A stretch of 5,108 nt of DNA from Acidobacteriaceae bacterium (GCA_003162495.1 PMOF01000145.1:1-5108); one strand, 5' to 3'; counted from the first letter of the stretch, positions 1 through 5,108 are shown. The notes: generated by a model not told the origin, from the sequence alone. A program made the numbers and translations.

Positions 1-65
1 GCGAGCAGCAGTATGCCTCCAGGTACGAAAAGGGATTTCAGTGTGCCCTTGCTCCCCATGTCCAC
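1..65 (-). CDS. Possible divergent gene, N-terminus only (secreted or membrane-anchored protein)
   Basis: Read on the minus strand, a stop-free frame runs off the left edge. An ATG at 59-57 is followed by a short basic stretch with two lysines and then a hydrophobic run (L-F-V-P-G-G-I-L-L-L), which looks like the start of a signal peptide or membrane anchor. An in-frame GTG at 65-63 lies 9 nt after AAAGGA (80-75), a good Shine-Dalgarno match, so I chose it; from the ATG the spacing would be 15 nt. A GATAAT hexamer (106-101) lies upstream on the same strand. Only about 21 codons are visible and a stop-free stretch of that length can arise by chance, so the call rests on the combination of ribosome site, charge pattern and divergent layout. 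The function cannot be told. The competing + strand frame at 13-198 resembles nothing and lacks a ribosome site. Confidence 0.4.
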   Translation of the reverse strand, partial: MDMGSKGTLKSLFVPGGILLL

Positions 66-74
66 GCGGCACAA

Positions 75-80
75 TCCTTT
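75..80 (-). promoter_or_regulatory. Ribosome binding site of the divergent left-edge gene
   Basis: AAAGGA on the minus strand sits 9 nt before the in-frame GTG at 65-63 and 15 nt before the ATG at 59-57. It favours the GTG as the start, if this gene is real. Confidence 0.35.
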
Positions 81-90
81 ATTGGAACTG

Positions 91-140
91 GTGTCAACAA
101 ATTATCGCCGTGGGAACAAAGTGGCAACGAGTGTCAGCGC
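91..140 (+). repeat. Helically phased imperfect 10-bp direct repeats in the divergent intergenic region
   Basis: Three related 10-mers start at 91 (GTGTCAACAA), 121 (GTGGCAACGA) and 131 (GTGTCAGCGC). Their starts are 30 and 10 bp apart, so all would face the same side of the helix. Tandem sites with about 10-11 bp pitch are typical of OmpR/PhoB-family operators, and the next gene encodes such a regulator. The repeats overlap the candidate divergent promoter. The similarity is imperfect (7 to 8 of 10), and operator function is an inference. Confidence 0.3.
101..127 (-). promoter_or_regulatory. Candidate sigma-70-type promoter for the divergent gene
   Basis: On the minus strand TTGCCA (127-122) resembles a -35 box (5 of 6) and GATAAT (106-101) a -10 box (5 of 6). 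The 15-nt spacer is shorter than the usual 16-18, which lowers confidence. Transcription would begin near position 94, leaving a leader of about 30 nt that contains AAAGGA. A perfect TTGACA on the same strand (97-92) has no good -10 partner at normal spacing. Confidence 0.3.
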
Positions 141-192
141 AGGTTCGGGTTCCCGTTTGCGGAAGCCGGAGCCCTTCGTGCAACCAGTAAAT

Positions 193-203
193 TTCTAATC
201 TTC
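193..203 (+). promoter_or_regulatory. TTCTAATCT motif upstream of the OmpR-type regulator gene
   Basis: TTCTAATCTTC lies 45 nt upstream of the regulator's ATG. The 9-mer TTCTAATCT recurs at 1837-1845, before the second transcription unit. It contains TAATCT (196-201), which could be a weak -10 hexamer, but no convincing -35 sits upstream. It may be a promoter element or a binding site for the encoded regulator; the sequence cannot decide. Confidence 0.25.
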
Positions 204-248
204 GCCGACTTCGTGGCTAGAATCGAAACAGCAAAGTTAGACAACCTT

Positions 249-935
249 ATGCGCATTCTTATTGCTGAAGATGATGCCGCACTCGCCAGCTTCGTGAAAA
301 AGGGCCTCGACGCCGAACATTACGCGGTGGATGTTTCGCATGACGGCGAACAGGCTCGCGCCATGGCGGGAGAATTCGATTATGACCTGGTGGTGCTCGA
401 CCTTAATTTGCCGCGTCTCGATGGAGTAACGATTCTGCGCTATTTGCGAACGCGCAAGCCGAGCATGCCTATTCTCATATTAACTGGGCGCACGCGAGTG
501 GAAGACCGGGTGCAGTGTCTCGATCTGGGTGCGGACGATTATTTGAGCAAACCGTTTTCCTTTTCAGAGTTGTCGGCGCGGATTCGAGCGCTGCTGCGGC
601 GCTGTCATCTGCCGGCGGAATCGATATTAACGGTGGAAGACTTGAAGCTCGACCGGGTGGAGCGCCGGGTAGAGCGGGCGGGGAAACGCATTGACTTGAC
701 TGGCAAGGAATTTGCGCTGCTGGAATACCTGATGCGCAACGCCGGCCGGCGCATCACCCGCGCCATGATTATTGAGCATGTCTGGAACTTGTCCTTCGAT
801 ACCTGCACCAATGTCGTAGACGTGTACGTAAATTATCTGCGCCGCAAGGTCGACGATGGGCACGGGACGCGGTTGATCCATACGGTTCGGGGAGTTGGTT
901 ATGAGCTGAGCTGCCACTCCGGAGCGCAAGCGTGA
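249..935 (+). CDS. OmpR/PhoB-family response regulator (receiver + winged helix)
   Basis: A cytoplasmic two-component transcription factor of 228 residues, the normal length for the family. The receiver (about 1-118) has a complete phosphorylation site: acidic pair D8/D9, phospho-acceptor D51 in the L-D-L-N-L-P context, switch T79 and K101 in S-K-P-F. The C-terminal Trans_reg_C winged helix spans about 127-221 and carries the family pattern L-T-x-K-E-F-x-L-L (150-158) and the final V-R-G-V-G-Y-E-L. I chose the ATG at 249 because the receiver begins right there (M-R-I-L-I-A-E-D-D). An in-frame GTG at 213 would add 12 residues of no domain value, and neither start has a strong Shine-Dalgarno. 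The stop overlaps the next gene by 4 nt (GTGA), so the two are one operon. The regulator looks fully able to be phosphorylated, but its operon partner looks unable to use ATP, so the phosphate donor is unclear. Targets are unknown; the recurring TTCTAATCT motif is a candidate site. Confidence 0.93.
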   Translation: MRILIAEDDAALASFVKKGLDAEHYAVDVSHDGEQARAMAGEFDYDLVVLDLNLPRLDGVTILRYLRTRKPSMPILILTGRTRVEDRVQCLDLGADDYLSKPFSFSELSARIRALLRRCHLPAESILTVEDLKLDRVERRVERAGKRIDLTGKEFALLEYLMRNAGRRITRAMIIEHVWNLSFDTCTNVVDVYVNYLRRKVDDGHGTRLIHTVRGVGYELSCHSGAQA

Positions 936-1702
936 GCACCGCAGCCAGCCCGGCTCTGCGTGCAACGCCAGGTCCGGGACGGGAAACGGCCGAGGCTGAA
1001 TATCAGCAACTCATGCACGACATTTTTCATGAGTTGAGCCAGCCGCTCAGCACTTTAACCTGTTTGCTCGAGGTAAATCTGCTGGTGTCGCGTCCGGCGA
1101 AAAGCACGCGGCACGATCTGCAGATCGCGCTAAAACAAATTCATTGGGTGGTGCGGTTATTCCGCAGTCTGCGGGAACTGGTGGAGGCTGGTGAGCTGCC
1201 GCAGGATCGGCAAGTGCTGAATCTGGCAGACTGCCTGCGCGAGGTGGTGGCGGATTTTCTGCCGGTGGCGGCGAAGCGAAATGTGAAGGTGGCTTTGTTT
1301 TGTGAAGCGAATGTCTCCAGCGGCAAGGGGTTGGTGAGCTTCCAAGCCAGCCGCCTGCGGCAAGGGTTACTTCATCTGCTGGAATTCGCTCTGGAGGGCT
1401 GTCCGGGAGGAACGGAAATTCAGATTACAGCCGGCGCCGCCGGTGATGTAGCGCGAGTAGGGCTTGTAATACCCACAGTGAGCGCCCCTGAAGTTGCGGT
1501 GGCGAAGGTCGGGTCGCACTGGACGAACATGGCCTCAGCTGACGGCCCCGTGAACGGGAAGCAGCGCGAATTGAAACGACGTCTGGCATTGGCCATCGCG
1601 CGACGCAGCTTCGAAGGTGCAGACGGCAGCTTACAGGTGCAGCACGGTGCCAACGCACTATGCCTTGAAGTGCGTTTGCCGCTGGTTTCGCTGCCCCAGT
1701 GA
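932..1702 (+). CDS. Histidine-kinase-like protein with degenerate ATP-binding domain (possible phosphotransferase or phosphatase)
   Basis: A soluble 256-residue protein with no sensor domain or membrane segment. A DHp-like helix (about 24-85) carries an H-box, H-E-L-S-Q-P-L-S, with H33 as candidate phospho-site; the H-E-x-x-Q-P-L form resembles DctB/FixL-type kinases. The remainder follows the fold of a HATPase domain but not its chemistry. The N-box region (141-165, L-R-Q-G-L-L-H-L-L-E-F-A-L) has F152 where the Mg-ATP-binding Asn belongs. No D-x-G-x-G (G1) motif is seen. The G2 region (about 217-235) reads R-L-A-L-A-I-A-R-R instead of G-L-G-L-A-I-A-R-R. The C-terminal strand (L-E-V-R-L-P-L, 245-251) is conserved. 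A domain with these losses should not bind ATP. Caulobacter ChpT, a phosphotransferase with a DHp plus decayed HATPase, is a precedent in architecture, not a claimed homologue. The GTG start is set by the GTGA overlap with the regulator gene and GGAG (921-924) 7 nt upstream. The likely partner is the 249-935 regulator. Confidence 0.85.
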   Translation: MSTAASPALRATPGPGRETAEAEYQQLMHDIFHELSQPLSTLTCLLEVNLLVSRPAKSTRHDLQIALKQIHWVVRLFRSLRELVEAGELPQDRQVLNLADCLREVVADFLPVAAKRNVKVALFCEANVSSGKGLVSFQASRLRQGLLHLLEFALEGCPGGTEIQITAGAAGDVARVGLVIPTVSAPEVAVAKVGSHWTNMASADGPVNGKQRELKRRLALAIARRSFEGADGSLQVQHGANALCLEVRLPLVSLPQ

Positions 1703-1724
1703 GGTCGAACGCGGGAATATCCCT

Positions 1725-1769
1725 CCGTTGCCGGGCAACGGTTGCCGCGCGGCAAACTTTTCCCGTTTT
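1725..1769 (+). terminator. Alternating palindromes with following T-rich stretch: probable terminator or attenuator-like element
   Basis: It starts 23 nt after the stop of the kinase-like gene. CCGTTGC (1725-1731) pairs with GCAACGG (1735-1741) around a CGG loop. TTGCC (1742-1746) pairs with GGCAA (1751-1755) around GCGC and is followed by ACTTTTCCCGTTTT. The half-sites GTTGCC / GGCAAC / GTTGCC recur every 7 nt, so the middle segments can pair either way. The T tract is broken by CCCG, so intrinsic termination may be partial. The same sequence could instead be a protein-binding palindrome on DNA. Confidence 0.5.
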
Positions 1770-1792
1770 CATCACCTCTCTCTAAACTGGGA

Positions 1793-1818
1793 AAGAATTG
1801 CCGACAATAGAAATTCTT
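1793..1818. repeat. Inverted repeat AAGAATT / AATTCTT upstream of the sigma-54 activator gene
   Basis: AAGAATT (1793-1799) is matched by its exact reverse complement AATTCTT (1812-1818), arm centres 19 bp apart. This spacing suits a dimeric DNA-binding protein contacting successive grooves. It lies in the non-coding gap 48-73 bp before the next ATG, where a repressor or activator could act. With 7-bp AT-rich arms a chance match is possible. Confidence 0.3.
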
Positions 1819-1846
1819 AACCTTCTTCCAATCTCCTTCTAATCTC
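1814..1846 (+). promoter_or_regulatory. Pyrimidine-rich direct repeats TTCYAATCTC, 11-bp pitch, with possible promoter
   Basis: TTCCAATCTC (1826-1835) and TTCTAATCTC (1837-1846) are direct repeats with 11-bp pitch; a weaker copy TTCTTAACCT starts at 1814. An 11-bp pitch is characteristic of PhoB/OmpR-type boxes, and the 9-mer TTCTAATCT also precedes the OmpR-type gene (193-201). The same stretch can be read as a weak sigma-70 promoter, TTAACC (1817-1822), 17-nt spacer, TAATCT (1840-1845). That would place the start near 1852, inside the ribosome site, so the operator reading is preferred. Neither is proved. Confidence 0.3.
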
Positions 1847-1849
1847 TCC

Positions 1850-1856
1850 GGAATGA
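1850..1856 (+). promoter_or_regulatory. Ribosome binding site of the sigma-54 activator gene
   Basis: GGAATGA ends 9 nt before the ATG at 1866 and is the only purine-rich stretch near it. It supports 1866 as the start. The ATG inside this site (1853) opens an out-of-frame reading of only 28 codons. Confidence 0.45.
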
Positions 1857-1865
1857 AATCGGTTT

Positions 1866-3200
1866 ATGACAACGGCATCAATCCTGCCCTCACCTACAGG
1901 CGGCGTTCTGGTAGCCAGCCCCAGCACCACGTTCCGTGAACAAGTTCGCAGAAGTCTGCATGGGGACCGGGGGCCGATTCACGAAGTGCAGGGCGGCGCC
2001 GATGCTTTGGTGAAACTCGAAAGCGGCCACTGGCAGCTTCTGTTCCTGGATCGCCGGCTCAATGATCTTGATGTGGAAGAGCTGATGGAGATTATCAAGC
2101 TGCGTTATCCGGGCATTGAAGTGGTACTGCTGGACTCCGATAGCACCGCGCAGCTGCCCTCGCCAGAGGCGGCTTACGGTTCATGGCTGAACCCATCGCG
2201 GACGGTGGTGCCTGCAGTGCGCGGGACAGCGCCGACTTTCGGCTCCATTCCATCGCTGTCCACGCAGAAGGTTGCGCAACCGATTTTTTCCAACGAGATT
2301 TTAAGACGGCGGATTTCGAGTGGCTTAGAAGCCGTGCGATCGCACCTGGCAGCCGACGACCCGCAGGCCAGAACCGTCGCTCCCTTGCCGGGAATGATTG
2401 GCAATGCCGAGGTCATGCAGAAGCTGTACCGCCTCACCCGGCTGGTGGCGCCGCGCATGACCACGGTCATGATTGCGGGAGCCACCGGAACCGGCAAAGA
2501 ACTGGTGGCGCGGGCCATTCACCAGTTGAGTGCGCGGGCCGCCAAACCATGGGCGGTGGTGAACTGTGCGGCCATTCCCGAGGCCTTGCTCGAATCGGAA
2601 TTATTTGGCCATGTGCGCGGGGCTTTCACCGGGGCGGTGCAAGGTTATGCCGGGCGCATCCATCTGGCCCAGGGTGGGACGTTGTTTCTCGACGAAGTGG
2701 GCGAGTTGCCGCTGAGCCTGCAAGCCAAACTGCTGCGCTTTCTCGATCAGAAAGAAGTGCAGCGGCTGGGTAGTTCGGAGACGCTCAAGGTGGATGTGCG
2801 GGTGGTGGCGGCCAGCAATGCGAATCTGGCGCGCTGCGTGGACGAAGGCCGCTTTCGCGACGATCTTTACTACCGGCTGTCGACTTTTCCTCTGCAACTG
2901 CCCACCCTGGCGGAACGCAGCGGCGACGTGCTGCGGCTGGCGGAATACTTTTTGCAGGGGATTGCGGCGGCGGAAGGCGCTCCGGCGGTGATCGATGCGC
3001 AGGCGGCCCGCGTGCTCGAAGCCCACGCTTGGCCGGGCAACGTGCGCGAGTTGCAGCAGGTCATGGAGCGGGCTTACATCCTGGCGGAAGGTGGGCAAGA
3101 GATTCTGCCGGAACATCTATGTTTTGCCTCGCTGCGGGGCACGCGCCGGGCAGAAAGCTCAACCCAAGTGGCTGCGGCCTGCGGCGCGGCCACCCGATGA
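1866..3200 (+). CDS. Sigma-54 activator with degenerate receiver and no DNA-binding domain (FleQ/FlrA-position)
   Basis: A 444-residue bacterial enhancer-binding protein that should use ATP to open sigma-54 promoters. The N-terminal receiver-like domain (about 12-112) is decayed: the acidic pair is S18/P19, the switch Thr/Ser is replaced by D90 and the Lys by N109, though D62 keeps the phospho-Asp position. A Pro/Ala-rich linker leads to the AAA+ domain (about 175-405). This has Walker A G-A-T-G-T-G-K-E (205-212), the sigma-54 contact loop G-A-F-T-G-A (252-257), Walker B L-F-L-D-E (273-277), an R-F-R-x-D-L-Y-Y-R-L block (329-338) and W-P-G-N-V-R-E-L (389-396). After it only about 40 residues follow and none form the usual Fis-type HTH. 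FleQ, with HTH, is about 490 aa. The stop overlaps the kinase gene (ATGA) and no HTH is seen in the other frames, so this is not an obvious frameshift. The FleQ-like role is inferred from gene order; the FleQ c-di-GMP motif L-F-R-S is not seen. Confidence 0.88.
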   Translation: MTTASILPSPTGGVLVASPSTTFREQVRRSLHGDRGPIHEVQGGADALVKLESGHWQLLFLDRRLNDLDVEELMEIIKLRYPGIEVVLLDSDSTAQLPSPEAAYGSWLNPSRTVVPAVRGTAPTFGSIPSLSTQKVAQPIFSNEILRRRISSGLEAVRSHLAADDPQARTVAPLPGMIGNAEVMQKLYRLTRLVAPRMTTVMIAGATGTGKELVARAIHQLSARAAKPWAVVNCAAIPEALLESELFGHVRGAFTGAVQGYAGRIHLAQGGTLFLDEVGELPLSLQAKLLRFLDQKEVQRLGSSETLKVDVRVVAASNANLARCVDEGRFRDDLYYRLSTFPLQLPTLAERSGDVLRLAEYFLQGIAAAEGAPAVIDAQAARVLEAHAWPGNVRELQQVMERAYILAEGGQEILPEHLCFASLRGTRRAESSTQVAAACGAATR

Positions 3201-4426
3201 CTATGGCCGGTGTAACTTTATCCACGCTGCTGCACCCGCTCGAAGCCGGCGTAATCGGGCTCGACGAGCGCTCGCTGACGCAAGCGTTTGCTTCCTTCAC
3301 CGAGGCGGCGTCGTCGCTCGAATATGCCTACATGCAGTTGCAGGCGGAGGTGGGGCGGCTGCGCCACGAACTCGAGGACACCAATCGTGACCTGGCCGCG
3401 AGCCTCGAAGAAAACCACCGCATGCGCCAGCATTTGAACCGCATTCTGCAAGGCCTGCCGTGCGGAGTGCTGGTGACTGAGGCGGGCGGAGAAGTTTCCC
3501 TGGCCAACCCGGAAACCCGGCGCCTGCTGGGCACCTCTGGCGAGTCCGCTCTGCCGCCCTGGCTGCGTAACTTGCTGGACCGCGCTCAGAGCAGCCGCGG
3601 CGAACTGGAATATCGTTGCGCCACCGTCGCGGCGGAGTGGATCACGGTCCGCTGCGCCCAGTTGAGTGCCGAAGAGGGCGGCAGTTCAATTTTCATCCTG
3701 CAGGATGTCAGCGAATTGAAGCGCCTGGAGCGTGAGCACGAGGAATTGAGCCGGCGGCAGGCCCTGGCCGAAATGGCGACGCTACTGGCGCATGAGATTC
3801 GCAATCCGCTGGGAAGCCTGGAACTGTTCGCCGGATTGCTGGCCGAGTCCGACTTGGAAGATGAAGAACGCGACTGGGTGGGACAATTGCAGGCCGGACT
3901 GCGGACCCTGGCCGCTACCGTCAATAATGTTTTGCACTTTCACAGTCAGCCTTCGCCCGGACTGGCTCCCACCGACTTGGGACTGTGGCTGCGCTCTATG
4001 CATATGTTTTTGCAGCCCCTGGCGCAGCGCGCTACGGTACGTATGGAGTTGACGCAGACCCTTGACGGGGTGCTGGTGGCTGGGGACCGCCATCGTCTGG
4101 AGCAGGTGCTGCTGAATCTGGCGCTGAATGCTTTTCGCATCATGCCGGGTGGAGGCGGGCTGAGGATTCACGGCGAGGTGCATTCTCAACCCGGAAAAGA
4201 ACAAGCTGTGGTCGAGATATCCGATAGCGGCCCGGGCATCGCAGTCGAAAATCTGGAACAGATTTTTCATCCCGGGTTCACCACTTGCGCGGGAAGTCCG
4301 GGTCTCGGCCTGGCAGTGTGTCAGACGATCATGCAGCAGCATGGAGGGACCATCACCGTGCACAGCCAAACCGGACGCGGAACTACTTTCAAATTGGAAT
4401 TTCCTTTGTGGGGAGCGAAGCCATGA
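3197..4426 (+). CDS. PAS-domain sensor histidine kinase, soluble, NtrB/FleS-like
   Basis: A 409-residue kinase without membrane segments, so it senses a cytoplasmic cue or a protein partner. An N-terminal leader precedes a heptad-like helix rich in E, L, R and Q (about 40-85, likely coiled coil). A PAS-like domain follows (about 81-172, G-V-L-V-T-E ... L-A-N-P-E-T, ending F-I-L-Q-D-V-S-E-L). The DHp helix has H199 in H-E-I-R-N-P-L-G. The catalytic domain is complete: N-box with N311 (L-L-N-L-A-L-N-A), G1 D-S-G-P-G-I (343-348), F-box I-F-H-P-G-F-T-T (356-363) and G2 G-L-G-L-A-V (369-374). FleS of Pseudomonas is of similar size and order. The start at 3197 is set by the ATGA overlap; the frame is open upstream to 3029 but that part has no domain and lies inside the previous gene. 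No clear Shine-Dalgarno is present, so translational coupling is likely. It probably phosphorylates the regulator at 4423; it is the only complete kinase in the window. Confidence 0.93.
   Translation: MTMAGVTLSTLLHPLEAGVIGLDERSLTQAFASFTEAASSLEYAYMQLQAEVGRLRHELEDTNRDLAASLEENHRMRQHLNRILQGLPCGVLVTEAGGEVSLANPETRRLLGTSGESALPPWLRNLLDRAQSSRGELEYRCATVAAEWITVRCAQLSAEEGGSSIFILQDVSELKRLEREHEELSRRQALAEMATLLAHEIRNPLGSLELFAGLLAESDLEDEERDWVGQLQAGLRTLAATVNNVLHFHSQPSPGLAPTDLGLWLRSMHMFLQPLAQRATVRMELTQTLDGVLVAGDRHRLEQVLLNLALNAFRIMPGGGGLRIHGEVHSQPGKEQAVVEISDSGPGIAVENLEQIFHPGFTTCAGSPGLGLAVCQTIMQQHGGTITVHSQTGRGTTFKLEFPLWGAKP
4410..4415 (+). promoter_or_regulatory. Ribosome binding site of the NtrC-type regulator gene
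   Basis: GGGGAG lies 7 nt before the ATG at 4423, inside the 3' end of the kinase gene. It decides for the ATG in the ATGA overlap over later in-frame ATGs at 4450, 4480 and 4495. Confidence 0.6.
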
Positions 4427-5108
4427 ATCAGGAAACAATTCAGACGGGAATGCATCCCGCAGTGTTGCAACCCGCGGCCATGCTTTCGGCGGGCATGAAA
4501 GCGGTTCCACCGCGCCAGGTGCTGGTGGTCGAAGACGATGCGGGTATGCGGACGGCGCTCGAAATCAGCTTTCTGCGCCATGGCTGGCGTGTTGACACTG
4601 CCAGTGGCGCAAGCGATGCCATGATGAAATTCCGGCGGGCGAAGCATGCGCTGATTGTGACTGACATTCGCATGCCCGATGGCGACGGTTTCGGAGTCAT
4701 GCGCGAAGCCCGCGCCCTGGCGCCGCGCACCGCGGTGATTCTGTTGACCGCGTTTGGCAGCGTGCCGGATGCCGTCACTGCCATGAGGAACGGCGCCTGC
4801 GATTACCTGGTTAAGCCGGTCTCCTTCGAACAGTTGGAGCACGCGGCCCAGGAAATACTGCGGCGCAGCCAGATCGCAGATGGCGAGCCCGGACAGTTGA
4901 TAGGACATTCGCCAGCGCTGTTGCGGGCGCTGGACCGGGCGCGGCAAGTGGCGGGCATCGACGCCGACATTCTGATTCAAGCCGAAAGCGGCACCGGCAA
5001 GGAACTGCTGGCGCGCATGATTCATCGCCTGAGCCCGCGCCACGATCGTCCGTTTATCGCGGTGAATTGTGCGGCATTTCCCGAGACTCTGCTCGAAAGC
5101 GAACTGTT
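4423..5108 (+). CDS. NtrC-family sigma-54 response regulator, 3' end outside window (FleR/FlrC-position)
   Basis: The first 228 residues are visible; the gene runs off the right edge. After a 30-residue unstructured-looking leader comes a complete receiver (about 31-147): acidic E37/D38/D39, phospho-acceptor D81 in D-I-R-M-P-D-G, switch T109 in L-L-T-A-F-G, and K131 in V-K-P-V. The AAA+ domain begins about 158 (L-I-G-H-S-P-A-L) with Walker A A-E-S-G-T-G-K-E (187-194; the usual first Gly is Ala) and the family motif V-N-C-A-A-F-P (214-220), ending in L-L-E-S-E-L at the edge. GAFTGA, Walker B and any HTH lie beyond it. The start at 4423 comes from the ATGA overlap with the kinase gene and GGGGAG; a start at M25 would fit the domain but lacks such a site. 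The kinase just upstream is the expected phosphodonor. It resembles FleR/FlrC by position, but other NtrC subtypes (PilR, ZraR, AtoC) are not excluded. Confidence 0.9.
   Translation, partial: MNQETIQTGMHPAVLQPAAMLSAGMKAVPPRQVLVVEDDAGMRTALEISFLRHGWRVDTASGASDAMMKFRRAKHALIVTDIRMPDGDGFGVMREARALAPRTAVILLTAFGSVPDAVTAMRNGACDYLVKPVSFEQLEHAAQEILRRSQIADGEPGQLIGHSPALLRALDRARQVAGIDADILIQAESGTGKELLARMIHRLSPRHDRPFIAVNCAAFPETLLESEL

Noticed and set aside
13..198. A 61-codon + strand frame before the OmpR-type gene
   Set aside because: No ribosome site, no recognisable domain, odd composition; it overlaps the candidate divergent start and regulatory repeats.
213..248. GTG at 213 as the start of the OmpR-type regulator
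   Set aside because: It adds 12 residues before the receiver's first strand, which begins exactly at the ATG at 249; no Shine-Dalgarno supports it.
1788..1802. Sigma-54-like promoter TGGGAAAGAATTGCC before the sigma-54 activator gene
   Set aside because: GG and GC are separated by 9 nt instead of the strict 10, and the -24 block lacks GCAC. A near miss only.
1853..1939. Short upstream frame of 28 codons starting at ATG 1853
   Set aside because: It overlaps the start of the sigma-54 activator, has no ribosome site of its own and shows no leader-peptide features.
2183..2773. A 196-codon + strand frame inside the sigma-54 activator gene
   Set aside because: It is an alternate-frame shadow; the true frame carries Walker A, GAFTGA and Walker B across the same bases.
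3029..3196. Extension of the PAS kinase to an upstream start at 3029
   Set aside because: This part lies within the AAA+ coding region, has a shadow-like Gly/Arg/Ala composition, and the ATGA overlap gives a natural start at 3197.
3782..5043. Long minus-strand open frames opposite the kinase and NtrC-type genes
   Set aside because: They are antisense shadows of GC-rich coding DNA; their translations show no domain, while the + strand frames show complete catalytic motifs.

Overview
The window is dense bacterial signalling DNA with moderately high GC. It holds two transcription units on the + strand and probably the first codons of a divergent gene at the left edge. There are no tRNA, rRNA, CRISPR or mobile-element signatures. 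GC-rich codon use, Bacteria-type two-component modules and the style of the sigma-54 regulators would fit a Gram-negative such as an acidobacterium or a deltaproteobacterium-like lineage. This placement is an inference from general impression, not from a marker gene.

Layout. Positions 1-65 (minus) read as a secreted or membrane-anchored protein start running off the left edge. Positions 66-248 are a divergent intergenic region with phased short repeats. Unit 1 is an OmpR/PhoB-type response regulator (249-935) overlapped by 4 nt by a small histidine-kinase-like protein (932-1702). That protein keeps the phospho-accepting His but has lost the ATP-binding motifs. Positions 1703-1865 hold alternating palindromes (probable terminator), an inverted repeat and pyrimidine-rich direct repeats. 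Unit 2 has three genes joined by 4-nt ATGA overlaps: a sigma-54 activator with a degenerate receiver and no C-terminal HTH (1866-3200), a PAS-containing soluble histidine kinase with all catalytic boxes (3197-4426), and an NtrC-type response regulator cut by the right edge (4423-5108).

How they may work together. The order 'sigma-54 activator with degenerate receiver, PAS kinase, NtrC-type regulator' is that of FleQ-FleS-FleR / FlrA-FlrB-FlrC, the class II/III flagellar regulators. The kinase at 3197 is the obvious partner of the regulator at 4423. Flagellar function is an inference from order and architecture only, because no flagellar structural gene lies in the window. The most unusual points are the ATP-site-less histidine protein coupled to an intact OmpR regulator (a possible ChpT-like phosphotransferase or a phosphatase) and the sigma-54 activator that keeps GAFTGA but has no DNA-binding domain. 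The only complete kinase visible is at 3197, so cross-talk between the two units is a testable possibility.
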